64,000 bases of DNA. Source: Enterovibrio qingdaonensis. Its GTDB lineage: Bacteria; Pseudomonadota; Gammaproteobacteria; Enterobacterales; Vibrionaceae. Each line of letters begins with the position of its first letter. Position 1 is the stretch's first letter. Positions 57,175 through 64,000 of the stretch are shown here, piece after piece. Both the position numbers and the translations under genes were made by a program. The stretch covers positions 1-64,000 of the forward strand of contig NZ_JAJUBB010000016.1 of assembly GCF_028683135.1 (NCBI RefSeq), given 5' to 3'. The notes beneath the pieces are model-generated. The model did no database searches, had not been told where the DNA came from, and saw nothing but the letters and a program-made list of their open reading frames with translations.

Positions 57175-58146
57175 CTAGCTATAGAAGTAACCGAATGGGA
57201 TCAGCGGACCATAACCTGATTGATTGTCATGATAACCGGGATGTGTCGCCATTCTTAGCAAATGGTTTTTCATATCTTCATTGTTCTGCAAAGGAGTGTC
57301 ATTGGCTGTTGAAGTCTTATGCTTGGAAGCAATGAGTGCTGCCAGACCAGACACAAAGGGTGTAGCCATGGAAGTACCGCTCAAACTGGCGTACCCACCC
57401 TCTTTGTAAGTGGACCAAATCTCGCTGCCTGGTGCCATGACATCCACTTCACCGCCCTGAGAAGAGAACCCAGATGGATTACCATTCTGATCGTGTGACG
57501 CGACCGTAATGACGCCGCCATATCGCCCAGGATAGCCAATACTGTTCGAGTTTAGTGCGCCTTCGTTCCCGGCAGCACAGATAACATAAACCCCATGAAA
57601 GAGGGCGTATTGGATTGCCTTAAATAACGCCTGACTAGATTGTGGGCCACCGAGAGACATGGAAATGACATCGGCACCGCTTTCTACCGCCCAATAGACG
57701 CCATTAGCAACCCAAGCGTTGGACCCCCTACCGTTATTAGCGAGCACCTTTGCGATCATGAGTGTTGATTTAGGGGCGACACCGACAAAGCCAACGCCAT
57801 TTAGCCTAGCACCCACAATACCTGCGCAGTGTGTACCGTGACCGCTTGCATCTTCAATGCCGTCACCTGTGAAATCAACGGTATCTTCAATGGCACTGAT
57901 GAGATCGGGGTGGTCAGGATCCACGCCAGTGTCGAGGACGGCGACCTTAACGCCATCGCCCTGGGTTAATCGCCATACATCAGGAATACGTAAGATCGCG
58001 CCAGCCCAGTTAGTTCTTTCATCATTAAATTGCTTTATGTCCCCTAGTGCTTCGCATGTGTTTGCGACACTGTGAACTTTGTAGCGGGAAAGGCCGCAGT
58101 CAAATTCAGGTTTTGAAGGTTCTCTTTCAAGCGTTCTATTTGACAT
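57175..58146 (-). CDS. Subtilisin-like serine protease (S8) without signal peptide
   Basis: 323 residues. The catalytic triad is Asp72 ('AVLDTGVD'), His103 ('GHGTHCAG') and Ser259 ('SGTSMATPF'), with oxyanion Asn194 ('AAGNEG'). There is no signal peptide or lipobox, and only about 55 residues precede the protease domain. The closest pattern is that of intracellular subtilisins ('VWRLTQGDGVKVAVLDTG'), but the typical inhibitory LIPY segment is not seen. It may act in the cytoplasm or leave the cell by another route. It has a good AAAGGAATC ribosome binding site and stands alone. Confidence 0.9.
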   Translation of the reverse strand: MSNRTLEREPSKPEFDCGLSRYKVHSVANTCEALGDIKQFNDERTNWAGAILRIPDVWRLTQGDGVKVAVLDTGVDPDHPDLISAIEDTVDFTGDGIEDASGHGTHCAGIVGARLNGVGFVGVAPKSTLMIAKVLANNGRGSNAWVANGVYWAVESGADVISMSLGGPQSSQALFKAIQYALFHGVYVICAAGNEGALNSNSIGYPGRYGGVITVASHDQNGNPSGFSSQGGEVDVMAPGSEIWSTYKEGGYASLSGTSMATPFVSGLAALIASKHKTSTANDTPLQNNEDMKNHLLRMATHPGYHDNQSGYGPLIPFGYFYS

Positions 58147-58539
58147 TGTTGATTCCTTTTCATTTAGGAAGATGAGCTAAATCGTGGTTTAGTTCGTTCT
58201 GACAAAAACAATAAAAGGGTCAAAATCTATATGAGTTGCTGGAAACGTTGCGTTGAATGCTGAGGCTTCAGGTGTTTTCTTACCAAGTTAGAAACCTGCA
58301 ACTGCCTGTCGCACCTCATAAGTCAGCCATGTAGTGTCGTGAGCGGGTTGCTGGCTTGATGCTGTTATGCAAGCAGGAATGAGTGTGCGGACGACAAAGT
58401 ATGGTGCTAGATTGCGTGTTAGCGCTGTATCAATCTTGCGTGACACAGTGAAGTGACTTGTTCTTACGTATTGATAATCAGCTTCACCGCAGGGGCGTAG
58501 TTGAAGTGTAATAACGTCAGGGGGTGACGGTTAGGTATA
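58147..58539. other. Intergenic region upstream of the S8 protease gene
   Basis: About 390 bases without a credible frame. It should contain the protease promoter. Nothing else recognised. Confidence 0.4.
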
Positions 58540-58566
58540 AAAAAGCCCGAATGTATCGGGCCTTAT
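58540..58566 (-). terminator. Terminator of the small basic protein gene
   Basis: Read leftward, AGGCCCGA and TCGGGCT form a stem with a short loop followed by six T residues. Confidence 0.75.
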
Positions 58567-58619
58567 AATCAACGAGAAAATACAGAGCTTTGGGCTTCTG
58601 TCTCATTCGATAATGTTGA

Positions 58620-58826
58620 TTATTGATGTTGTTTGAAGAAGCGCTCAGCACCCGCAAACAGAGTATCACAAAGCTTCTTCTGCGCTTCGTGTTCAGGCGT
58701 ACCAGCCGTCATCGCTTCTAGTGCTGCCTTCGCGGTATGGTATTCAGCAACCATTTGTTCAAAACGTGCTTCGTTACCGTTTTTCCAGGCTTTCTTTTGA
58801 AAACTGTCTTTCTTTTTCTTTCTCAT
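58620..58826 (-). CDS. Small basic protein of unknown function
   Basis: 68 residues with a strongly basic N-terminus (five of the first six after Met are Arg or Lys). A helical body follows ('EARFEQMVAEYHTAKAALEAM') with 'TPEHEAQKKLCDTLFAGAERFF'. It has a proper terminator and stands alone, which supports a real gene. No family is recognised. Confidence 0.7.
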   Translation of the reverse strand: MRKKKKDSFQKKAWKNGNEARFEQMVAEYHTAKAALEAMTAGTPEHEAQKKLCDTLFAGAERFFKQHQ

Positions 58827-59299
58827 TTCTATTTCCTAATTTTGACCGCCTGAAAATTAATTGTTTCAGTGTGGTATTTATATTTTTCCAACGACAACAA
58901 TTAAACATGTAGAGGAGAGCTACTAAATTGGATATTAAGAAGAAGTTATCGCTGAAGTAGTATGACGAATTAATTCGAAAGAAAACCGAGAATAGACTTG
59001 GACTAAATGCTTAATTAATAGCTCTGACTCAAGAGCTTCATACACTATACAGGTTGCGAATAGAATAGATAGGTAATTTTATTTTTATTTTTTTATGGAT
59101 TTAAATCATGCAGTTAGAAGCTATGTGTTGGGCCAAAAACGAAAATCTTCGCTCGTTTTTATTCGATTTTCGTGCGGAAAAAGGCCAAGAGTGCGCCGTA
59201 AGCTTACTTAGCCATTCGCATTTAATGGCTTGATTGCTTGCAAATGCCTGAAGAGCGAGGCTCAAAAAAGATCAATATCAGCCAGTTTCGTACAAGTGT
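58827..59299. other. AT-rich gene-poor region
   Basis: About 470 bases. One 41-codon frame (59108-59233) lacks a ribosome binding site. No RNA gene recognised. Confidence 0.4.
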
Positions 59300-59488
59300 T
59301 TACCGAGTGAAACCTTCTATTTCATCCAATCTGTCTTCATGCGCCAAAATTGCATCAGCGATTTCACTGGGCTTAGTAAGTTTATTTAGTGCACCCTCGA
59401 GCATTAGATCGAGAGTATCTACGGTTTTTGCGCGTCTAAAAAATATTTTCCAATCGGTTCTTGATGTCGGAAGTGAAGATGTATTCAT
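59300..59488 (-). CDS. Hha/YmoA-like small modulator
   Basis: 62 residues from the ATG at 59488. A GTG at 59530 would add 14. The segment from 'RTDWKIFFRRAKTVDTLDLMLEG' to 'HEDRLDEI' aligns with Hha/YmoA: Thr-Asp, the Arg-Arg pair, T-[IV]-D-T-L, then Glu, and the late [HD]-RL-xE. Hha proteins have no DNA-binding domain of their own and join H-NS to silence AT-rich, often acquired genes. The match is by eye. No clear ribosome binding site is seen, and the surrounding DNA is AT-rich. Confidence 0.6.
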   Translation of the reverse strand: MNTSSLPTSRTDWKIFFRRAKTVDTLDLMLEGALNKLTKPSEIADAILAHEDRLDEIEGFTR

Positions 59489-59671
59489 GATATGTAGGAG
59501 TTCTAATGGATTGATAAAGTTTAATGTCACAACAGTATGAATATTATCGCACAGTTTTGGTTTGATTTTTACGTCAATTTAAGTGAAGTCGCAAAAGCGA
59601 TATGGTTTAAGACACTCATCTGTCTAGCATTACATTCAGGCTGTCGACATATTTTGTTGCGAGGATGAGTA

Positions 59672-60421
59672 ATGAATTCGAGTCTTAGAGGCAACGGAGA
59701 AAAAAAAGAAGTTCGTGGAATGTTGGCTATGAGGGTTTCTACATACAGTATCGTATTGGTTGGAATAGTGGCTACTGTTGCATTGCTAGCGTCTCCGCGA
59801 GGAATTAAAACCGCTGAAATTGCAATGCAATTATTTAACTCGATCCTGCCTTTGGTCGGGGCATGGGTGGGGACAGTATTAGCCTTTTATTTCACGCGAG
59901 ACAGCTTTCAAGCAGCCACTGAAGCTGCCATTGAAACGTATGCCTCTGTGGCAGAGAAAAAACTCAAGCCCATTACAGCAACAGAGGCCATGAGGAAGCT
60001 AGAAGGTATCACCAAGATAACCGCGGATGATTTTAGTTTGCTAAAAGTGAAAGACATTCAGCACCAAATGGAAAGTGCAGGCGTTAAACGTATTCCCATA
60101 TTGGATTCGCAAGGCAAGTTCGTGGCGATTGTTCACTTGCAGCCAATTTCCACCTACCTGCTCCAAGTCGCCACCGATGCGACGCAAAATGTTGATGAAG
60201 TCACAATTGGGGATATGGCAATGACGGAGAACGCCACAGTGCAAATGTTCAAAAATTCTGCCGTGTTTATATCCACGGATCGCTCCCTGTATGACGCGAA
60301 AATAAAAATGGAAGATCTCGAAAAATGTCAGGATGTCTTTGTGACATCATCAGGAGATAGAAAGGGAAGTGTGGTTGGGTGGATAACGAACAATAGAATT
60401 CTTAAAGAGATCAGAGAGTAA
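59672..60421 (+). CDS. Membrane protein with cytoplasmic CBS-like domain
   Basis: 249 residues. Two membrane helices (about 22-42 and 50-72) are followed by a short coiled linker and a soluble region. It has CBS-type features: 'DIQHQMESAGVKRIPILDSQGKFVAIVHL' (about 128-156) and 'GSVVGWITNNRIL' near the end. CBS pairs bind adenine nucleotides and often regulate channels or transporters. Here no transport domain is attached. Function unknown. Good GAGGATGAG ribosome binding site, single gene. Confidence 0.72.
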   Translation: MNSSLRGNGEKKEVRGMLAMRVSTYSIVLVGIVATVALLASPRGIKTAEIAMQLFNSILPLVGAWVGTVLAFYFTRDSFQAATEAAIETYASVAEKKLKPITATEAMRKLEGITKITADDFSLLKVKDIQHQMESAGVKRIPILDSQGKFVAIVHLQPISTYLLQVATDATQNVDEVTIGDMAMTENATVQMFKNSAVFISTDRSLYDAKIKMEDLEKCQDVFVTSSGDRKGSVVGWITNNRILKEIRE

Positions 60422-60453
60422 GACATAAGCTGATAGCTTAATGTGCGATCATG

Positions 60454-60482
60454 ATGGCATCACGGTTATTCCGCGATGCCAT
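60454..60482. terminator. Hairpin between convergent genes
   Basis: ATGGCATC-A-CGG and CCG-C-GATGCCAT form an 11-bp stem with one mismatch and a TTATT loop. No T-run follows, so its terminator function is uncertain. Confidence 0.5.
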
Positions 60483-60490
60483 GTTGAATG

Positions 60491-61015
60491 CTAGCCCTGT
60501 ATCTGAAGTCCTTTTCGAAAACGGTCCCCGTTTTTCACATAGTGATCTGCAGAAGCCATGAGTCCGTCAATCTCCGCTTCAGTGAGTTGGCGTTTCACTT
60601 TGCCGGGAGAACCAATCACTAGTGAACCGTCCGGAATGTTCATTCCCTCAGGTATCAAAGCATTTGCGCCAATTAAGCAATTTTTCCCCACTGTCGCTCC
60701 ATTCAGTATCACGGCATTGATGCCTATCAAGCTGCCATCACCGATGGTGCAGCCATGAACCACTGCTTTATGTCCAATGGTGACATCCTGACCGATAGTT
60801 AGCGGGTAGCCGGGGTCTGCATGCAGAACAGCCCCATCTTGTACATTTGTTCTCGAACCGACAAAAATAGGACTGGTATCTCCCCGCACGACAGTATGAA
60901 ACCAAACACTGACTGAGGCTTCGAGCGTCACTGAGCCAATGACAGCCGCACTGTCGGCAATAAAGCAGTTGCTTGGGTCATACTGAACGTGGGCTTCATT
61001 GAGCTGATATATCAT
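60491..61015 (-). CDS. Gamma-carbonic anhydrase family protein (YrdA/CaiE-like)
   Basis: 174 residues folding as a left-handed beta helix of hexapeptide repeats ('[32 protein letters not shown]'). The zinc-ligand histidines of the gamma-carbonic anhydrase family are present (His65, His82, His87), but catalytic activity is not assured in YrdA-like members. It is the last gene of the leftward operon after the BKACE gene (42-base gap), a position recalling CaiE in carnitine loci. Confidence 0.87.
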   Translation of the reverse strand: MIYQLNEAHVQYDPSNCFIADSAAVIGSVTLEASVSVWFHTVVRGDTSPIFVGSRTNVQDGAVLHADPGYPLTIGQDVTIGHKAVVHGCTIGDGSLIGINAVILNGATVGKNCLIGANALIPEGMNIPDGSLVIGSPGKVKRQLTEAEIDGLMASADHYVKNGDRFRKGLQIQG

Positions 61016-61057
61016 GTTGATTTTCCCTTAGCGTTTCCATGCAAACCAAAAGTGTAG

Positions 61058-61990
61058 TTAAAACGCGACCTTGTCTGCCCCTTTAAGCCCCAACATCTCT
61101 CTCGCTTCGTCTGGCGTTGCGATCTCGAGTGAGAGCCCTGTCAGCACCTGCCGAATGATGGATACCTGAGTGGCATTCGACTCCGCCATACGACCAGGGC
61201 CAGCCCAGAGCGAGTCTTCCAATCCCACACGCACGTTGGATCCCATTGCCGCGCCAATGCTGGCGAGAGGGATCTGGCTGCGGCCTGCGCCCAAAATCGA
61301 CCAGTGATAATCATTTCCAAACAATCGGTCAGCCGTTCTTTTCATATGCATGAGGTCGTCTGGATGAGCACCAATTCCTCCTAGCAGACCAAATACCGTC
61401 TGAATGAAAAATGGCGGTTGGACGAGCCCACGGTCGACAAAATGCGCAAGGTTGTATAGATGCGAGGTGTCATAACATTCGAATTCGAATCGTGTGCCGT
61501 TATTACCGCAAGATTCCAATATGTACTCGATGTCAGAAAACGTGTTTTTGAACACCAAGTCACGGCTATTCTCCAAGTGATCTTTTTCCCACTCATGGTC
61601 GAACTTACTAAAACGTTTAAGCATGGGGTACAAGCCAAAATTCATAGACCCCATATTCAACGAAGCCAGTTCAGGCTGAAATTTCAGGGCTGGCTGAAGC
61701 CTTTCCTGTACCGTCATATGGGGGCTGCCGCCCGTTGTAATATTAATGACCGCGTTGGTGCTTTCTTTGATTTGTGGGAGGAACTTTTCGAACTCGGCGG
61801 GCTCTTGTGTCGGGCTGCCGTCATGTGGGTTTCTGGCGTGCAAGTGAAGGACTGCCGCACCTGCTTCTGAGGCCTCTATGGCCGATGTTGCAATTTCATC
61901 CGCCGTCACAGGTAAATAGGGTGACATGGACGGGGTATGGATAGCACCTGTCACTGCACAGGTGATGATTACCTTGTTTGATTTAGCCAT
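61058..61990 (-). CDS. Beta-keto acid cleavage enzyme (BKACE, DUF849)
   Basis: 310 residues of a TIM-barrel DUF849 protein. The metal-binding 'HLHARNPHDG' (about 49-58), 'NITTGG', 'LNMGSMNFG' and 'GLEDSLWAGPGRMAESNATQV' are diagnostic. BKACE enzymes condense a beta-keto acid with acetyl-CoA to give acetoacetate and a CoA ester, with specificity differing among members (3-keto-5-aminohexanoate, dehydrocarnitine, beta-ketoglutarate). The SDR gene directly upstream could supply the beta-keto acid. The gene is 38 bases downstream of it. Confidence 0.9.
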   Translation of the reverse strand: MAKSNKVIITCAVTGAIHTPSMSPYLPVTADEIATSAIEASEAGAAVLHLHARNPHDGSPTQEPAEFEKFLPQIKESTNAVINITTGGSPHMTVQERLQPALKFQPELASLNMGSMNFGLYPMLKRFSKFDHEWEKDHLENSRDLVFKNTFSDIEYILESCGNNGTRFEFECYDTSHLYNLAHFVDRGLVQPPFFIQTVFGLLGGIGAHPDDLMHMKRTADRLFGNDYHWSILGAGRSQIPLASIGAAMGSNVRVGLEDSLWAGPGRMAESNATQVSIIRQVLTGLSLEIATPDEAREMLGLKGADKVAF

Positions 61991-62028
61991 ATTCTTATTC
62001 TCACTAGATTGGGAATACTGTCAGGGTG

Positions 62029-62817
62029 CTACAGCGTTTCGACGTTTCCACACACGCTGATAGATTGTCCGGAGATATTGCTCCCAGCGGGCATACACAG
62101 AAATAACGCCATGTCAGCGATGTCTTCCGCTGACACCATTCGCCTGAGTGAAATTTGGTTTAAGCTCTGCTGTTTCGTTTCTTCGTAAGTGGCTCCGGTT
62201 AGCTCAGCGCGGGCACGAATGACTCCCTCAATACGAGGCCCTTCGACAATGCCGGGAAGGATACTGTTGACCCGTATGCCATCAGGCCCCAGCTCTTTAG
62301 CTAGGCTGGCAGTCAAACCGACGATCCCCCATTTTGCAGCGGCATAGGGCGTGCGGTTGGCAAAACCAAAGCGTCCCGCTTGAGAGGAGATGTTAATAAT
62401 TACACCATCACCTTGTTGTTTAAGGATGGGGGCGGCGAGTCGGGTACAGTGATATTGGCTATTGAGGTTGATATCGATGGTTTGATGCCATTGCTCTTCA
62501 TCGATATCTTCTATCGCGGCTGTTGGCCCTGCGATGCCAGCGTTATTGATAAGCACATCCAGACCACCAAGATGTTGAATGGCTTCGTCGAATAGCTGTT
62601 TTATCTGAGCTGAGTCACTAACATCGCACCGTGTTACCCCAAACTCAGGGCGTTCATTTTGAACACGATGAAGTGCCTCGTCTGAAATATCGCAGATGTG
62701 TACCTTGGCGCCGCTGTCGGAAAATCGTTCCGCCATCGCGCGTCCAATGCCAGAGGCACCGGCCGTTATCAATACCCGAAGCCCTGGCTTTAATGAAAAT
62801 CGTTCCTGAACTTTCAT
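62029..62817 (-). CDS. Short-chain dehydrogenase/reductase, operon partner of BKACE
   Basis: 262 residues from the ATG at 62817, chosen because of its near-perfect AAGGAGGAA site. A longer frame would cross the operator. The cofactor motif TAGASGIG is at 18-25, NNAG at about 91-94, and Tyr158/Lys162 lie in 'TPYAAAKWGIVG'. 'CDIS' after strand 2 suggests NAD preference. It probably oxidises a beta-hydroxy acid to the beta-keto acid used by BKACE. This is inference from gene order. Confidence 0.88.
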   Translation of the reverse strand: MKVQERFSLKPGLRVLITAGASGIGRAMAERFSDSGAKVHICDISDEALHRVQNERPEFGVTRCDVSDSAQIKQLFDEAIQHLGGLDVLINNAGIAGPTAAIEDIDEEQWHQTIDINLNSQYHCTRLAAPILKQQGDGVIINISSQAGRFGFANRTPYAAAKWGIVGLTASLAKELGPDGIRVNSILPGIVEGPRIEGVIRARAELTGATYEETKQQSLNQISLRRMVSAEDIADMALFLCMPAGSNISGQSISVCGNVETL

Positions 62818-62884
62818 AAATTCCTCCTTGGTGGCGTGATTGTATTTGCAGGACAACCTCGCCGTTCTGTTCGTTTCACGATAA

Positions 62885-62898
62885 GGTAATCGTTTACC
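62885..62898. promoter_or_regulatory. LacI-family operator before the SDR-BKACE operon
   Basis: GGTAATCGTTTACC is an almost perfect 14-base palindrome with the central CG of LacI-family sites. It lies 68 bases upstream of the SDR start and between it and the LacI-family gene. Confidence 0.75.
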
Positions 62899-62908
62899 CT
62901 TTTCGTTT

Positions 62909-62936
62909 AAAAAAAACGGCGCATGATAACGCCGCA
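62909..62936 (-). terminator. Terminator of the LacI-family gene
   Basis: Read leftward, CGGCG and CGCCG pair with a short loop, followed by eight T residues, immediately before the operator. Confidence 0.7.
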
Positions 62937-62950
62937 TTTTTCTTTTGGTG

Positions 62951-63970
62951 TTAAACCGAAGATCGTTGGGTCACAGAGAACGGTAAAATGGTTTCCATTT
63001 CCTGTGCACCGGATTCGTTGCCCCATGTGCGTTCAAAAGCACTGACAACCGCTGCACCGAAACTTTCATAGGGTGCATGGATAGTGCTTAACCAAGGGGC
63101 GAGCCATTGATTAAGGGGATTGTCATCAAACCCGAATAGGGCGACATCTTTAGGTATTTGAAGGCCTAGATCTTGGCAGCGCCGATAGCTACCGTATGCA
63201 ATTGGATCGTTTCCGCAAAAAATGGCACGCGGGAAATGCTTGTCGCCTCCAGTGAGCATGGAGGAAGCGGCAGAGTAACCAGATTCGATGGTGAGCTTTG
63301 CCTCTCGCACCCATTCAGGCTTCAATTGGATGCCTTCTTCTGACAATCTATCAACGTAGCCTTGAAAGCGAGCTTGTTGCGCTGGTGAGTGGAGCGGGCC
63401 ATGAATCGCAGCGCAATCGGTATACCCTTGATTGATAAATTGCTCTGCGACACATACGCCAGCCGCATAGTTGTCAATTCCGACAAAGGGAGCAGTCAGT
63501 CCTTTGGGGGCTTTTCGATTGATAAACACAACGGGAAAACCGCTATTCACCATTTTTTCTAATTCAGGGCTCGGGACTGCCCCAAGTAATGCCACGCCAC
63601 TAACCAAAAGCGAGCGCATTTCCGCTAAGTAAAGGTCTTGCGTGTCGGCGTCTTCGTCTGAATTACATAAAATCATCGAATAGCCTTTTTGGCGAAGTGC
63701 TGACTCGACGGACGTTGCGACTGCTGCGTAAAACGCATTATTCGCATCGGGTATCACCATGGCGATCAAGTGGGACTTATTACGACGCAATGCCCTGCCA
63801 ACACCGGAGGGTTGGTAATTTAGCTCAGCAATCGCGGCTTTTACTTTACGCACCGTGTCGGGCGAGGCTTTTTTTGCCACGCCATTAATTATCCTCGACA
63901 CGGTGGCAACAGAAACACCGGCTAGGTTGGCAACATCTGTGATTTTTGCGCTTTTGGCTTTGTCTGCCAC
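62951..63970 (-). CDS. LacI-family transcriptional regulator
   Basis: 339 residues. The helix-turn-helix ('KITDVANLAGVSVATVSRIINGV', about 9-31) and hinge 'RALRRNKSHLIAMVIPD' lead into the sugar-binding-protein-like effector domain ('FCGNDPIAYGSYRRCQDLGLQIPKDVALFGFDD'). The start is GTG at 63970, with AGGAAAAGAG upstream. It precedes the SDR-BKACE-gamma-CA operon and should bind the palindrome at 62885. The effector is unknown. The 30 bases to the window edge hold no further gene. Confidence 0.9.
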   Translation of the reverse strand: MADKAKSAKITDVANLAGVSVATVSRIINGVAKKASPDTVRKVKAAIAELNYQPSGVGRALRRNKSHLIAMVIPDANNAFYAAVATSVESALRQKGYSMILCNSDEDADTQDLYLAEMRSLLVSGVALLGAVPSPELEKMVNSGFPVVFINRKAPKGLTAPFVGIDNYAAGVCVAEQFINQGYTDCAAIHGPLHSPAQQARFQGYVDRLSEEGIQLKPEWVREAKLTIESGYSAASSMLTGGDKHFPRAIFCGNDPIAYGSYRRCQDLGLQIPKDVALFGFDDNPLNQWLAPWLSTIHAPYESFGAAVVSAFERTWGNESGAQEMETILPFSVTQRSSV

Positions 63971-64000
63971 TCTCTTTTCCTATCCCTAAGTGTGCCTTTA

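Noticed and set aside
59108-59233. 41-codon rightward frame
   Set aside because: No ribosome binding site and no family features, in an AT-rich stretch where such frames arise by chance.
59238-59540. 100-codon rightward frame
   Set aside because: It is the opposite strand of the Hha-like gene and has Ser-rich, shadow-like composition.

Overview
The window looks like a chromosomal segment of a marine or estuarine gammaproteobacterium, most likely a member of the Vibrionaceae (Grimontia, Enterovibrio or Vibrio type). This rests on moderate base composition, the mix of a DcuC carrier, a PtsG-type PTS permease, a GalR-like repressor and an OmpU-like porin, and many CRP-like and sigma-54 signals. 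No rRNA, tRNA, CRISPR array, insertion sequence or phage gene was recognised. The placement is inference, not a database result.

Layout. 1-3.5 kb: flavin-reductase-like protein, P-loop kinase behind an attenuator-like leader, and a divergent periplasmic catalase-like peroxidase/OhrR-family regulator pair with matching inverted operator candidates. 4.2-8.4 kb: two-gene RND efflux system. 8.5-12.8 kb: glutaredoxin, cytoplasmic CZB chemoreceptor, DcuC carrier, SDR. 13.2-18.3 kb: PtsG-like glucose PTS permease divergent from a response regulator, a histidine kinase and a solitary sugar-binding protein, probably a glucose-sensing unit. 18.4-27.1 kb: beta-galactosidase, GalR-like repressor and a complete sugar ABC transporter around a LacI-family operator. 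27.3-30.1 kb: small protein, acetyltransferase, and a haem protein paired with a diguanylate cyclase. 31.0-33.0 kb: a three-gene cluster that matches bufferin (copper-binding modified peptide) biosynthesis. 33-42 kb: EamA exporter/AraC regulator, DUF2750 protein, HPPD, PilZ protein with a solute-binding protein, hybrid histidine kinase, SatP acetate carrier.

42.4-50.4 kb: a six-gene ABC transporter with the gene order of the rhizobial glycerol system glpSTPQUV. It is preceded by a good sigma-54 promoter and upstream repeats, and faces a divergent AcoR/DhaR-type sigma-54 activator. 50.9-57.1 kb: porin, then a GntR regulator with a UxaA-type two-subunit dehydratase, a DMT carrier and an enolase-superfamily dehydratase, probably an acid-sugar catabolic unit with a visible FadR/GntR-type operator. 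57.2-60.4 kb: a subtilisin with no signal peptide, a small basic protein, an Hha/YmoA-like protein and a membrane CBS protein. 60.5-64 kb: LacI regulator, SDR, BKACE-type beta-keto acid cleavage enzyme and gamma-carbonic-anhydrase-like protein in one operon.

The most distinctive items are the bufferin-type cluster, the PTS/two-component/solitary binding protein unit, the asymmetric glycerol-type ABC ATPases under sigma-54 control, the haem protein/diguanylate cyclase pair, and a small Hha-like gene that is easily missed.
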